Part shown: positions 13,918 through 21,443 of the stretch, piece after piece
How the letters are laid out: each line of letters begins with the position of its first letter
How positions within the stretch are numbered: position 1 is the stretch's first letter
NCBI GenBank assembly: GCA_937893155.1
Contig: CALBGU010000055.1
Location: 1 to 21,443 of the forward strand
Length of the DNA stretch: 21,443 nt
Direction of reading: 5' to 3'
From: an uncultured Treponema sp.
GTDB lineage: Bacteria > Spirochaetota > Spirochaetia > Treponematales > Treponemataceae
The notes under the pieces: model-generated
Told to the model about the DNA's origin: nothing
Databases searched by the model: none
The model's input: only the letters and a program-made list of their open reading frames with translations
Program-made: the position numbers and the translations under genes

Positions 13918-14895
13918 ATGAGCAACCGTTTGCGCAAAAATAAAAGATTGACACTCCAAGATATAGCCGAGGATTTGCATATTTCCAAGACGACGGTGTC
14001 GCGGGTGCTTTCGGGAAAGGGAAGAATCGGACAGGCGACAAAAGAATTGGTGATGGAGTATGTGCGAACGCACGACTATCACCCGAATCTTATGGCGAAG
14101 GGGCTTGCTGAGGCAAAAACGTGGAATATCGGTGTGGTGCTGCAGGGGAATGCGGCAATGAGCGATATGCCGTTTTTTCAGAATTGTCTTTTTGGCGTGG
14201 CAAGCGAGGTTAAGGCGCGCAATTACGATGTGTTGCTTGCGATTAACGAGGGCGACGGTACGGACGGCTTGGAACGCATTTTGCGAATGCAAAAGATTGA
14301 TGCGGTGATTTTGACGCGCGTGTTGGAGAATGACAAAAATGTGGAACTTTTGAAAGAAAGCGAAATGCCGTTTGTGGCTATCGGTTCGTATGATGATGAA
14401 ACGGTCGTGCAGGTGGACGCGCCTATTGAGGAAGCGGGGCGGATTTTTACAAAACAGATTGTAGAGAACGCCGGCGGTGCGGAAAATATCATTTTTTTGT
14501 GCGGAAAGCAGAATATTGTGGTGAATAAATTGCGTCTGCGCGGTTTTTTGGGCGCGATGAGCGACTTGGGGAAATCGGAGCGGGATTACGCGGTGGTTTC
14601 TGCGCTTGACGGCGCGGCGGATGCGAAAAATGCGCTGGCGGGCTTTCGGGGCAATCTGGTGATTTGTGCGGACGATATTTTGTGCGAGGGCGCGATTGAG
14701 TGGCAAAAAGAAGAAAACAGCATTGCAAAAATCGTGTCGTTTCATAATTCGCTGTCGCTTTCAAAATGCCGCGTGTCTGCCATTGAAATCGATGCGTATG
14801 CGCTTGGTAAAAAGGCGGCGGATATTTTGCTTTCTCGGCTTGAGGGCAAGGAAACTGCCGTGCGAAATTATGTGGATTACCATTTTTTGTTTTAG
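13918..14895 (+). CDS. LacI-family regulator of the galactan operon
   Basis: A 325-residue repressor, the usual size for the LacI/GalR family. The N-terminal DNA-binding domain has LTLQDIAEDLHISKTTVSRV at residues 11-30, the hinge helix is around 57-64 (NLMAKGLA), and a periplasmic-binding-like sugar-sensor domain spans about 70-325. The GAAACGTTTC operator lies upstream. It is the first gene of the operon, 42 bp before the binding protein, matching GanR of B. subtilis in family and position. The inducer is inferred to be a galacto-oligosaccharide. The ATG has no ribosome site. Confidence 0.9.
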   Translation: MSNRLRKNKRLTLQDIAEDLHISKTTVSRVLSGKGRIGQATKELVMEYVRTHDYHPNLMAKGLAEAKTWNIGVVLQGNAAMSDMPFFQNCLFGVASEVKARNYDVLLAINEGDGTDGLERILRMQKIDAVILTRVLENDKNVELLKESEMPFVAIGSYDDETVVQVDAPIEEAGRIFTKQIVENAGGAENIIFLCGKQNIVVNKLRLRGFLGAMSDLGKSERDYAVVSALDGAADAKNALAGFRGNLVICADDILCEGAIEWQKEENSIAKIVSFHNSLSLSKCRVSAIEIDAYALGKKAADILLSRLEGKETAVRNYVDYHFLF

Positions 14896-14903
14896 TATCT
14901 TTG

Positions 14904-14917
14904 AGCCTGTAAAGGCT
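14904..14917 (+). repeat. Small stem-loop between the regulator and the binding-protein gene
   Basis: AGCCT (14904-14908) and AGGCT (14913-14917) flank a GTAA loop. No U-run follows, so it is not a terminator. It could mark an mRNA-processing or stabilising point that lets the binding protein be made in excess (inferred). Confidence 0.4.
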
Positions 14918-14937
14918 TGACATATAAGGGGTTATAT

Positions 14938-16167
14938 ATGTTTAAAGGTTGTGCAAAGGCTACGGCAACGGTAGCTCTGTTGACGGCGGGACTTATGGCT
15001 ATGTCTTGCGGCGGAAAGAAGGAAGAGGCTGCGGCTTCGGGCGAGAAAAAGGCGGAGAACGTTACGCTCACCGTGTGGGAATCAACGAACGGTCCTGATG
15101 AGTTCATCAAGCAGGCTGGCGCGAAGTTCCACGAAACGCATCCGAACATTACTATCAAATACGTCAACGTGGAGCTTGGCGATGCTATCGGGCAGATTGC
15201 GCTTGACGGTCCTGCGGGAAAAGGACCAGATGTGTTTGCGGCTCCTCACGACCGGCTCGGCACACTCGTTTCTGGCGGGCACGTTCTGCCGACGGTGAAT
15301 CCTGACGAAGTGCGTGCAAAGGTGCTCTCTGCGTGTTCTACGGCTTTGACCTACAACGGCACGATGTACGGTTATCCTGTTTCAGCGGAAACATACGCGA
15401 TGTTCTACAACAAGAAGCTCATTGCAGAAAAAGATTTGCCGAAGACGTGGGAAGATTTGAAGACTTTTGCAAAGAAGTTTAACGAAGAGAATCCGGGAAA
15501 ATACGGTTTTGTGATGGACGTGGGCAACGGTTACTACACGATTATCTTTACGACTGCGGACGGCAACCGCCTCTACGGTGCGGACGGCACGGATTCTGCT
15601 CATTCGTACATCAATTCTCCGGCGGCGGTGAAGGGTATGCAGTTCTTCCAAAGCTTGCACGATGCGCTTCCTGTTCCTGCGGCTGACCTCGAAACTGCTA
15701 CAGTGGACGCGGCTTTCCAGAGCGGCAATGCGGCAATTCACATCACGGGATTGTGGAACGTCGTTCCGTTTGAGAATGCGGGCATTGATTTCGGCGTGGC
15801 GGCTCTTCCGTCTCTCCCGGGCGACAAAACTCCTGCGGCTTCGTTCAGCGGCACTCGCGCGATGTTCGTCTCGGCGTATTCTGAACACCCGGAAGAAGCA
15901 AACGAGTTTGCAAAGTTCTTGATGAGCGATGAAATGCAGATTTTGCGCTTCAATCTCACCAAAGCGGCTCCGAGCTTGAACGTGCACGTTGACAGCCCTT
16001 ATATGACAGGTTTTATCACACAGCTTGATTATGCGTTCCCAATGCCGTCTATTCCAGAGATGGGCACATACTGGGAGGCGATGAACAACGCTTCAAAGAA
16101 CATTTGGAACGGCGCGGACGTAAAAGCCGAGCTTGACGCTTGCGACGCAACAATCACAGCAAAATAA
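14938..16167 (+). CDS. ABC transporter sugar-binding lipoprotein (GanS/MalE-like)
   Basis: The extracytoplasmic receptor of a carbohydrate ABC importer, inferred to bind galacto-oligosaccharides. Starting at ATG 14938, with AAGGGG six bases before, gives 409 residues; the upstream TTG at 14917 lacks a ribosome site. The signal peptide ends at Cys24 in AMSC, a relaxed spirochaete-type lipobox, followed by a Gly/Lys/Glu-rich linker. The mature part shows the family-1 binding-protein pattern: LTVWEST near residue 44, PDVFAAPHDRLGTLVSGGHVL, and YGYPVSAETYAMFYNKKL. It begins a unit with the two permeases (9-bp gap). Confidence 0.92.
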   Translation: MFKGCAKATATVALLTAGLMAMSCGGKKEEAAASGEKKAENVTLTVWESTNGPDEFIKQAGAKFHETHPNITIKYVNVELGDAIGQIALDGPAGKGPDVFAAPHDRLGTLVSGGHVLPTVNPDEVRAKVLSACSTALTYNGTMYGYPVSAETYAMFYNKKLIAEKDLPKTWEDLKTFAKKFNEENPGKYGFVMDVGNGYYTIIFTTADGNRLYGADGTDSAHSYINSPAAVKGMQFFQSLHDALPVPAADLETATVDAAFQSGNAAIHITGLWNVVPFENAGIDFGVAALPSLPGDKTPAASFSGTRAMFVSAYSEHPEEANEFAKFLMSDEMQILRFNLTKAAPSLNVHVDSPYMTGFITQLDYAFPMPSIPEMGTYWEAMNNASKNIWNGADVKAELDACDATITAK

Positions 16168-16176
16168 GGAAATCCT

Positions 16177-17499
16177 ATGGCTTTATCAGTTTCCCCTGAC
16201 GGAAGCGCAGCCAAAAAGGTAAAAACGACAGCCGCGTGTTTTATGGGGCTGTCGCACCTCTTGTATTTGCGCGATTATGTAAAAGGTATCTTCTTCGCGT
16301 TGTGCGAAGTTGCGTTTATCGGTTGTCTGCCGTTCACAATCGGGAAACTGATTGGTCTTATCACGCTCGGCGACCCGCATCCCGAGCTTCCGATAAAGCG
16401 GCGCGACAATTCTATTTTTATGCTCATCGACGGCATTCTGATTTTGACCGTCATCGTCATTTTTGCAATCGTGTATTTCTTGAGCGTGAAGAGTGCGGAA
16501 AAGGGATACGCCGAATATTGCCGCACTAAGCGCTTTAAGAGCCAAAAAGAGCAGCTCGACAGCACGATGGGCAAATCGTTTTCGATTTTCGGTCTTGCGC
16601 CGGCGTTCGTGATGGTGATGGTGTTCGTGGTGGTGCCGCTGATTTTCAGCGTGTGCGTGGCGTTCACGAACTATTCTGACCCAGCGCATATTCCGCCGAA
16701 CAACACGGTTGACTGGGTGGGCTTGCAGAACTTCAAGGAACTCTTGACGGGGCACAATAACTGGTCTGTGGGCTTTGCGCGCATTGCTGTCTGGACGCTC
16801 GTGTGGGCGGTGCTTTCGACGGCGACGTGCTATTTTGGCGGTCTGTTGCTCGCGGTGCAGCTCAAGGAAATCAATGTGAAGATTGCCCCTGCATTCCGCT
16901 TTATCTTTATCCTGCCGTATGCCGTGCCGAGCGTGGTGTCTATGCTCGTGTGGAAGAACCTCTTGAACGGCACGTTCGGCATCGTAAACCGCACGCTGAT
17001 GACGTTGGGGCTTATCCATAATCCGATTCCGTGGCTTGGCGACCCGACGTGGGCGCAATTCACCTGCGTTATCATCAATCTGTGGGCAGGCGCGGGCTAT
17101 TTTATGCTCTTGTCGATGGGCACGATGACGGCAATCAGTTCGGATATGTACGAGGCGGCGACAATCGACGGTGCGAACAAATGGCAAATCTTGGGCAAAA
17201 TCACGCTTCCGCTCGTGCTCTACCAAACAATGCCGCTTATCATTATGAGCTTTGCGCACAACGTGAACAACTTCGGCGCAATCTTCTTCCTGACGGGCGG
17301 CGCGCCGACTGTGGCAGATTCCACCACGACGATGGCGGGCGGCACGGATATTCTCGTAACGTGGATTTACAAACTCACGATTACGCTGATGAAATACAAT
17401 TATGCGTCCGTTATCGCGGTCATTATCTTTATCGTGCTCGCGCCATTCGCAATCTTTAATTTCCGCAACACGAGAGCCTACAAGGAGGGCGAAGTATGA
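16177..17499 (+). CDS. ABC transporter permease, MalF/GanP type
   Basis: One of two membrane subunits of the sugar importer. At 440 residues it is longer than simple permeases because of an N-terminal region (about 1-135) with two extra hydrophobic segments and a charged linker, as in MdxF/GanP-type proteins. The core, from about residue 138, has six predicted segments. The cytoplasmic EAA loop is at 326-345 (EAATIDGANKWQ, then LP), which docks the ATPase. AAGGAA precedes the ATG. The stop overlaps the next start by four bases (ATGA). Confidence 0.94.
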   Translation: MALSVSPDGSAAKKVKTTAACFMGLSHLLYLRDYVKGIFFALCEVAFIGCLPFTIGKLIGLITLGDPHPELPIKRRDNSIFMLIDGILILTVIVIFAIVYFLSVKSAEKGYAEYCRTKRFKSQKEQLDSTMGKSFSIFGLAPAFVMVMVFVVVPLIFSVCVAFTNYSDPAHIPPNNTVDWVGLQNFKELLTGHNNWSVGFARIAVWTLVWAVLSTATCYFGGLLLAVQLKEINVKIAPAFRFIFILPYAVPSVVSMLVWKNLLNGTFGIVNRTLMTLGLIHNPIPWLGDPTWAQFTCVIINLWAGAGYFMLLSMGTMTAISSDMYEAATIDGANKWQILGKITLPLVLYQTMPLIIMSFAHNVNNFGAIFFLTGGAPTVADSTTTMAGGTDILVTWIYKLTITLMKYNYASVIAVIIFIVLAPFAIFNFRNTRAYKEGEV

Positions 17500-18347
17500 G
17501 CAATATCGAAGACAACAGCATCGTTGCCAAGCTCAACCGCGCGGTTATTTACGTCATTTTTGCGATTATCGCGCTGTTTGTGATTTATCCTCTGGTGTAT
17601 GTGGTGAGTGCGGCATTTGCGCCGACGAACTCAATCGCCGCGCTGAACATCGTGCCGTTCAAAGACGGATTTACGCTCAAGCATTTTGCGCATTTGTTCA
17701 AAAACACCGATTACGGCAAATGGTTTATGAATACGCTGATAATCGCCGTGTCAACAAGCGCGATAACCATCGTGATTGCGTCTCTTTCGGCGTATGTGTT
17801 CAGCCGCTTTCATTTTAAGTTCAAGAAGCCGTTTTTGATGTCGCTTCTGATTCTGCAAATCTTCCCGAGTTTCGTGGGAATGATTGCCATTTACGTCATT
17901 CTGCTTCGCGTAGGCGGGCTGGACACGCTGTGGGGGCTGGTGCTCGTGTATGTGGCGGGCAATATCCCGTATAACACGTGGCTGGTAAAAAACTATATGG
18001 ACACCGTGAGCAAAAACCTCGACGAAGCGGCGAGAATCGACGGCGCAGGGCATTTCCGCATTTTTGCGACGATTGTAATGCCGATTGCGCGCCCGATAAT
18101 CACGTTTTTGGGCATTACGAGTTTTACGGCTCCGTGGATGGATTATATCTTCCCAAAAATGGTTTTGCGCAGTGTGGAAAAGCAGACTCTTGCGCTCGGT
18201 CTGTTCAGCTTCGTAACCGAGAAGAAAAACGAGTTCACCACGTTTGCGGCAGGTTCGCTCATCGTGGCAATCCCGTTCGTTATCTTCTTCGTTATTACGC
18301 AGAAGACTCTTATTACGAGCTTCGGCGGCGCGGCAGTCAAGGAGTAA
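17496..18347 (+). CDS. ABC transporter permease, MalG/GanQ type
   Basis: The second membrane subunit, 283 residues with about six hydrophobic segments. The EAA loop is at 177-196 (EAARIDGAGHFRIF, then P), the normal MalG-family form. It is translationally coupled to the preceding permease by a four-base overlap. No ABC ATPase gene follows; a 292-bp non-coding gap leads to the beta-galactosidase gene. A multitask MsmX-type ATPase encoded elsewhere is the likely partner, as for many oligosaccharide importers of this family (inferred). Confidence 0.94.
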   Translation: MSNIEDNSIVAKLNRAVIYVIFAIIALFVIYPLVYVVSAAFAPTNSIAALNIVPFKDGFTLKHFAHLFKNTDYGKWFMNTLIIAVSTSAITIVIASLSAYVFSRFHFKFKKPFLMSLLILQIFPSFVGMIAIYVILLRVGGLDTLWGLVLVYVAGNIPYNTWLVKNYMDTVSKNLDEAARIDGAGHFRIFATIVMPIARPIITFLGITSFTAPWMDYIFPKMVLRSVEKQTLALGLFSFVTEKKNEFTTFAAGSLIVAIPFVIFFVITQKTLITSFGGAAVKE

Positions 18348-18382
18348 TCACGTTTTCACTCGCGTAGCTTCCAGCGCTCCTC

Positions 18383-18474
18383 TGTCGTAGGAGGCTGCGC
18401 GGGTGTGTCGTAGGAGGCTGCGCGGGTGTGTCGTAGGGAGCGGCACGGGTGTGTCGTAGGGAGCGGCGCGGGTA
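18383..18474. repeat. 23-bp GC-rich tandem repeat, four copies
   Basis: Four adjacent 23-bp units start at 18383, 18406, 18429 and 18452. Each starts TGTCGTAGG; copies 1-2 continue AGGCTGCGCGGGTG and copies 3-4 diverge to GAGCGGCACGGGTG or GAGCGGCGCGGGTA. In copies 1-2 CGTAG can pair with CTGCG (one G-U) around GAGG. They lie in the gap after the second permease. A minus-strand ORF crosses them but reads only as the repeat's translation. Confidence 0.88.
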
Positions 18475-18505
18475 TGGCACAGCATAATGGTGCAAAACAG
18501 GGAAG

Positions 18506-18525
18506 CAAGGAGCTTAAGCCCCTTG
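18506..18525 (+). repeat. Near-perfect palindrome before the GH35 gene
   Basis: A 20-base palindrome with one mismatched pair: CAAGG (18506-18510) pairs with CCTTG (18521-18525), and GCTTAAGC lies at its centre. No U-run follows, so it is not a clear terminator. A smaller dyad, ATCGC/GCGAT (18554-18570), lies 28 bp beyond. Confidence 0.45.
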
Positions 18526-18639
18526 TCAAATAAAGGACGCGGTTGCTGTCATTATCGCGCTTGATGCGATACTCTTTTTCAATATGGCTGGCGAGGATAG
18601 ATTTCTGTGTCAAGCACGGGAATAACATAAGGAAAGAAA

Positions 18640-20820
18640 ATGAAATATACGTTTGATGAGAAAAGTTTGATTCGCGACGGAAAGCGCTGGTTTGCGGTTA
18701 TGGGCGAAATCCATTTTTCGCGTGTTCCGCGCGCGGAGTGGAAAGAGCGGCTTTGCAAGATGAAGGCGGGCGGCGTGGACGTGGCAAGTGCGTACGTTAT
18801 CTGGATTTACCACGAGGAAATCGAAGGCGAATATGACTGGTCGGGAGACCGCAATCTGCGCGGCTTTTTGGAGGCAGCGAAGGACTGCGGAATAAAGGTG
18901 CTTTTGCGAATCGGTCCGTGGTGTCACGGCGAGGCGCGAAACGGCGGCTTTCCCGATTGGCTTTTGCACAAGGATTTTCAGCCGCGAACGAACGATGAGC
19001 GGTATTTTGCCGTTGTCAAGAATTGGTATGAGCAAATCTACGCCCAGGTTAAGGATTTCATCGCGAACCCGGAGGACAGCGCGACAAGCGAGAATCCCAT
19101 TATCGGCGTCCAGATTGAGAATGAATACGGGCACTGCGGCGGCCTTTACGAGAAAGAGGGCGGTGAGGCCCATATGCGCCGCCTGCAGCAGATTGCCATC
19201 GAAAGCGGCTTTAAGGTAGCCCTTTATACAGCGACGGGCTGGGGCGGGGCATGGACTGGAGGAATGCTCCCGGTCATGGGCGGATATTGCGATGCTCCGT
19301 GGGATCAGCGCACTTGTGAAATCGAGCCAAGCGGAAACTACACTTTCACCCATGAGAGAAACGACCACAATATCGGAAGCGACCACGGCTTCGGCTATGG
19401 AATCACTTTTGACATCGAGAAATTCCCCTATCTTACAGCGGAACTGGGCGGCGGCCTGCAGGTGACCGGACACCGGCGCACGATTGCCACGGCTAAGGAT
19501 ATCGCTGCCGTCGCGCTCTCAAAACTCGGCAGCGGCTGCAATCTCCTTGGCTTCTATATGTATACCGGCGGCACCAACCCTGAGGGAAAACTTACCACCC
19601 TGCAGGAATCCAGGGCGACCGGCTTCCTCAATGATTTACCGGTCAAGTCTTATGATTTCCGCGCTCCTGTCCGTGAATTCGGTCAGGTTTCAGATACCCT
19701 GCGGGAACTCAAGCTGCTTACATGCTTTTCGGCCCAGTGGGGGGAGGATTTGTGCCCTCTTCCGGCTGAAATTCCTTCCGAAGTGAAGCCTGACGACTTG
19801 GAGACACTGCGCTACGCATACAGAAGCGACTCGAAACGCGGCTATCTTTTCGTGAACAATTATGTCCGTCACCATAAACTTGCCGAGCATCCGGCCGTCT
19901 CGCTGAAATCGCCGGACGGAAAAACCGAGCTGCCTCAGCTTGACATCCATGACGGAGACTTTTTCTTCCTTCCCTTCAACATGTGCTATGGAAATACGCT
20001 GGTCAGGACGGCGAGCGTCACGCCGTTTACGACGGTCAAGGATTCCTCAGGGGAGATTTATGTTTTCTACAGGCGGGAATGTGACAAAGCGACAGAAAAA
20101 TTCTTTGATTTTGACGGAAATTGCTCGTCGCGCTTCCTGGTTCTGGACCGAAAAGATGCCCTCAATTCATGGCGCATGAGCGACGGACGGCTTGTCATCA
20201 CCGACGGTGATTCTTCCGCAATCGAGGATGAGAAAGGCAGAATCCAAATCATCGGCCGGGAAAAGGGCGAGGTGTGTGTCTATCCTGATTTTGAGTCTGC
20301 TCCTGAGGGATTCAGGAAAATCGGCGAGAAGAACATGAATGTTGCTTGTGACATGGCCGAAGTTCCTTTTGCGGTTTATGCCGCTGAAAAAACAGGCTCT
20401 GAGAACGAGATGAAGGGCGGAATGCTTCCGTCTGAGAAAATCGGGGCGGAAGACGGAATCGTCTCTTACAGGCTTAATCTTTCCGAGCCAATGACACTTC
20501 TGGCCTCAAAAAAGGATTCGGTTTCTGACTGCTTCCTTTCACTGGATTATACGGGGGAGAAGGCATCTCTCTACGAGCTGAAAGACGGCGCTAAAAAACT
20601 CCTTCTCGACAACTTCTACCTTGGCGAGGATTATCCCTGGGAAATCGGCCTGAAACGCTTTGTCGGCTCGGGAATCGATTTCAAAAATCTTGTGCTGGAG
20701 ATTACCCCGCTTAAGAAAAACGCGGAAATCTACATAGAAAAGTGGCCTGAATTCAGCGGCCGTGAATCGGCTGTGCTGCATTCTGTGAATTACGAGTTTG
20801 AGCGAACTTTTACACTGTAA
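18640..20820 (+). CDS. Cytoplasmic GH35 beta-galactosidase
   Basis: A 726-residue glycoside hydrolase family 35 enzyme that would split terminal galactose from imported beta-galacto-oligosaccharides. The family N-terminal block covers residues 21-110 (GEIHFSRVPRAEWKERLCKM, then LRIGPWCHGEARNGGFPDWL). The acid/base is Glu162 in IENEYG and the probable nucleophile is Glu268 in TAELGGG. The C-terminal half should hold beta-sandwich domains. There is no signal peptide, which fits intracellular action after import. AAGGAA lies 7 bases before the ATG. Codon usage changes near codons 140-165 (see findings). In the B. subtilis gan operon this slot is taken by a GH42 enzyme. The next gene follows by 37 bp. 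Confidence 0.93.
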   Translation: MKYTFDEKSLIRDGKRWFAVMGEIHFSRVPRAEWKERLCKMKAGGVDVASAYVIWIYHEEIEGEYDWSGDRNLRGFLEAAKDCGIKVLLRIGPWCHGEARNGGFPDWLLHKDFQPRTNDERYFAVVKNWYEQIYAQVKDFIANPEDSATSENPIIGVQIENEYGHCGGLYEKEGGEAHMRRLQQIAIESGFKVALYTATGWGGAWTGGMLPVMGGYCDAPWDQRTCEIEPSGNYTFTHERNDHNIGSDHGFGYGITFDIEKFPYLTAELGGGLQVTGHRRTIATAKDIAAVALSKLGSGCNLLGFYMYTGGTNPEGKLTTLQESRATGFLNDLPVKSYDFRAPVREFGQVSDTLRELKLLTCFSAQWGEDLCPLPAEIPSEVKPDDLETLRYAYRSDSKRGYLFVNNYVRHHKLAEHPAVSLKSPDGKTELPQLDIHDGDFFFLPFNMCYGNTLVRTASVTPFTTVKDSSGEIYVFYRRECDKATEKFFDFDGNCSSRFLVLDRKDALNSWRMSDGRLVITDGDSSAIEDEKGRIQIIGREKGEVCVYPDFESAPEGFRKIGEKNMNVACDMAEVPFAVYAAEKTGSENEMKGGMLPSEKIGAEDGIVSYRLNLSEPMTLLASKKDSVSDCFLSLDYTGEKASLYELKDGAKKLLLDNFYLGEDYPWEIGLKRFVGSGIDFKNLVLEITPLKKNAEIYIEKWPEFSGRESAVLHSVNYEFERTFTL

Positions 20821-20857
20821 ATGAGTCGTCAAAGTATAGAAAAAAGGAGGAAAAAAA

Positions 20858-21443
20858 ATGTTGAGGAGAAAGCAATTGAAACAAATCGTTGCGGCAACAA
20901 CTGTTCTGTTGAGCTTTCTGCCGGGTTATTCTGCAGGAAAGGCGAGTGACGCTGTAAAACAGAAGATTCTGGTCGAAAAAGTTGACGGTCTTCGTGAGGA
21001 TTTCATGAAAGGCCTCGACATCAGTATGATTGACCAAATCGAGAAAACCGGCGGAAAATTCTACAATGCCCGCGGCGAAGAAGAGGATATTTTTCAGATT
21101 ATAAAAGACAACGGCGTGAACTATGTCCGAATCCGATTATGGAACAATCCGACTTATGAGGAAGACCAGTATGATAAAAACGGTAAACTCACGGCGAAGA
21201 AAGGCGACAAGATGGGCGGCGGTGACAACACCGTTGAGACGGATATCCGCATCGCCAAACGAATCAAGGCCGCCGGTCTGAAATTCATGCTGGACTTTCA
21301 CTATTCTGACTTCTGGGCTGACCCGGGAAAGCAGTATATGCCGCAGGACTGGAAAAACTTAACGGCAAAGCAGCTCGAGGATACCGTTGAGAAATTCACC
21401 CGGGAAACCATTGACCGCTTTACGGCTGAGGGCGCGACTCCTG
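20858..21443 (+). CDS. Secreted GH53 endo-beta-1,4-galactanase, 5' part
   Basis: The first 195 residues of an arabinogalactan endo-beta-1,4-galactanase; the reading frame is open to the window edge. A perfect AAGGAGG lies 7 bases before the ATG. Residues 1-26 look like a Sec signal peptide (two Arg-Arg/Lys charges, then AATTVLLSFLPGYSA), without a lipobox Cys. The mature part matches GH53: FMKGLDIS 49-56, YVRIRLWN 89-96, GGGDNT 120-125, and LDFHYSDFWADPGKQ 145-159. The catalytic Asn-Glu and nucleophile lie beyond the window. It would cut pectic galactan outside the cytoplasm and feed the ABC importer. Confidence 0.93.
   Translation, partial: MLRRKQLKQIVAATTVLLSFLPGYSAGKASDAVKQKILVEKVDGLREDFMKGLDISMIDQIEKTGGKFYNARGEEEDIFQIIKDNGVNYVRIRLWNNPTYEEDQYDKNGKLTAKKGDKMGGGDNTVETDIRIAKRIKAAGLKFMLDFHYSDFWADPGKQYMPQDWKNLTAKQLEDTVEKFTRETIDRFTAEGATP

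Noticed and set aside
13711..14745. 344-residue minus-strand ORF
   Set aside because: It is antisense to the LacI-family gene, is unusually rich in His and Arg, and has no ribosome site. The plus-strand protein has clear family motifs.
14917..14940. TTGACA at 14917 as a promoter for the binding-protein gene
   Set aside because: No -10 box occurs at proper spacing, and the -10 would fall inside the coding sequence.
16186..17259. 357-residue minus-strand ORF
   Set aside because: It is antisense to the MalF-type permease and composed of charged low-complexity sequence, a by-product of GC-rich codons.
18356..18628. Minus-strand ORF with repeated Arg-Ala-Ser-Tyr-Asp-Thr-type segments
   Set aside because: The repetition is just the translation of the 23-bp tandem repeat; there is no ribosome site or domain.
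18610..19473. 287-residue minus-strand ORF
   Set aside because: It is antisense to the GH35 catalytic region, which carries conserved motifs on the plus strand.

Overview
The window looks like a host-associated Treponema-type spirochaete. This is inferred from the S10/spc/alpha ribosomal operon, in which secY is followed directly by rpmJ with no adk, map or infA between, from the protein sequences, and from the galactan genes at the right end. No database search was possible, so the genus is inference.

Bases 1-7300 (+ strand) hold the distal ribosomal operon: the last codon of rpsN, then rpsH-rplF-rplR-rpsE-rpmD-rplO-secY, a 151-bp gap with a candidate promoter and leader hairpin, then rpmJ-rpsM-rpsK-rpsD-rpoA-rplQ and a 72-residue zinc-ribbon protein. 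A Rho-independent terminator follows. Bases 7381-9516 (- strand) are a two-gene unit, a PHP-domain phosphoesterase followed by the tRNA-modification GTPase mnmE. The PHP gene appears to be leaderless.

Bases 9517-9988 are a divergent intergenic region built around a 41-bp tandem array (seven full copies and one partial). Each full copy carries one inverted repeat, and a second spans each junction; the arms of both change in a compensatory way between copies. The array lies between the PHP promoter and a possible uraA promoter. Next come a uracil permease (+), a 131-bp element with 13-bp perfect terminal inverted repeats, and a lipoprotein 5'-nucleotidase (-). A small XRE-type regulator (+) with an operator-like dyad at its promoter follows.

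Bases 13573-21443 (+) form a galactan-utilisation operon: a LacI-family regulator, an ABC sugar-binding lipoprotein, two MalF/MalG-type permeases, a cytoplasmic GH35 beta-galactosidase, and the start of a secreted GH53 endo-beta-1,4-galactanase that runs off the window. The order matches the Bacillus subtilis ganR/ganSPQAB locus, but a GH35 enzyme replaces the GH42 GanA. The inferred scheme is that GH53 cuts pectic galactan outside the cytoplasm, the transporter imports galacto-oligosaccharides, GH35 releases galactose inside, and the LacI protein senses the sugar. No transporter ATPase is visible. A 23-bp GC-rich tandem repeat separates the permeases from the GH35 gene, and the GH35 gene changes codon usage near 19,050-19,150.
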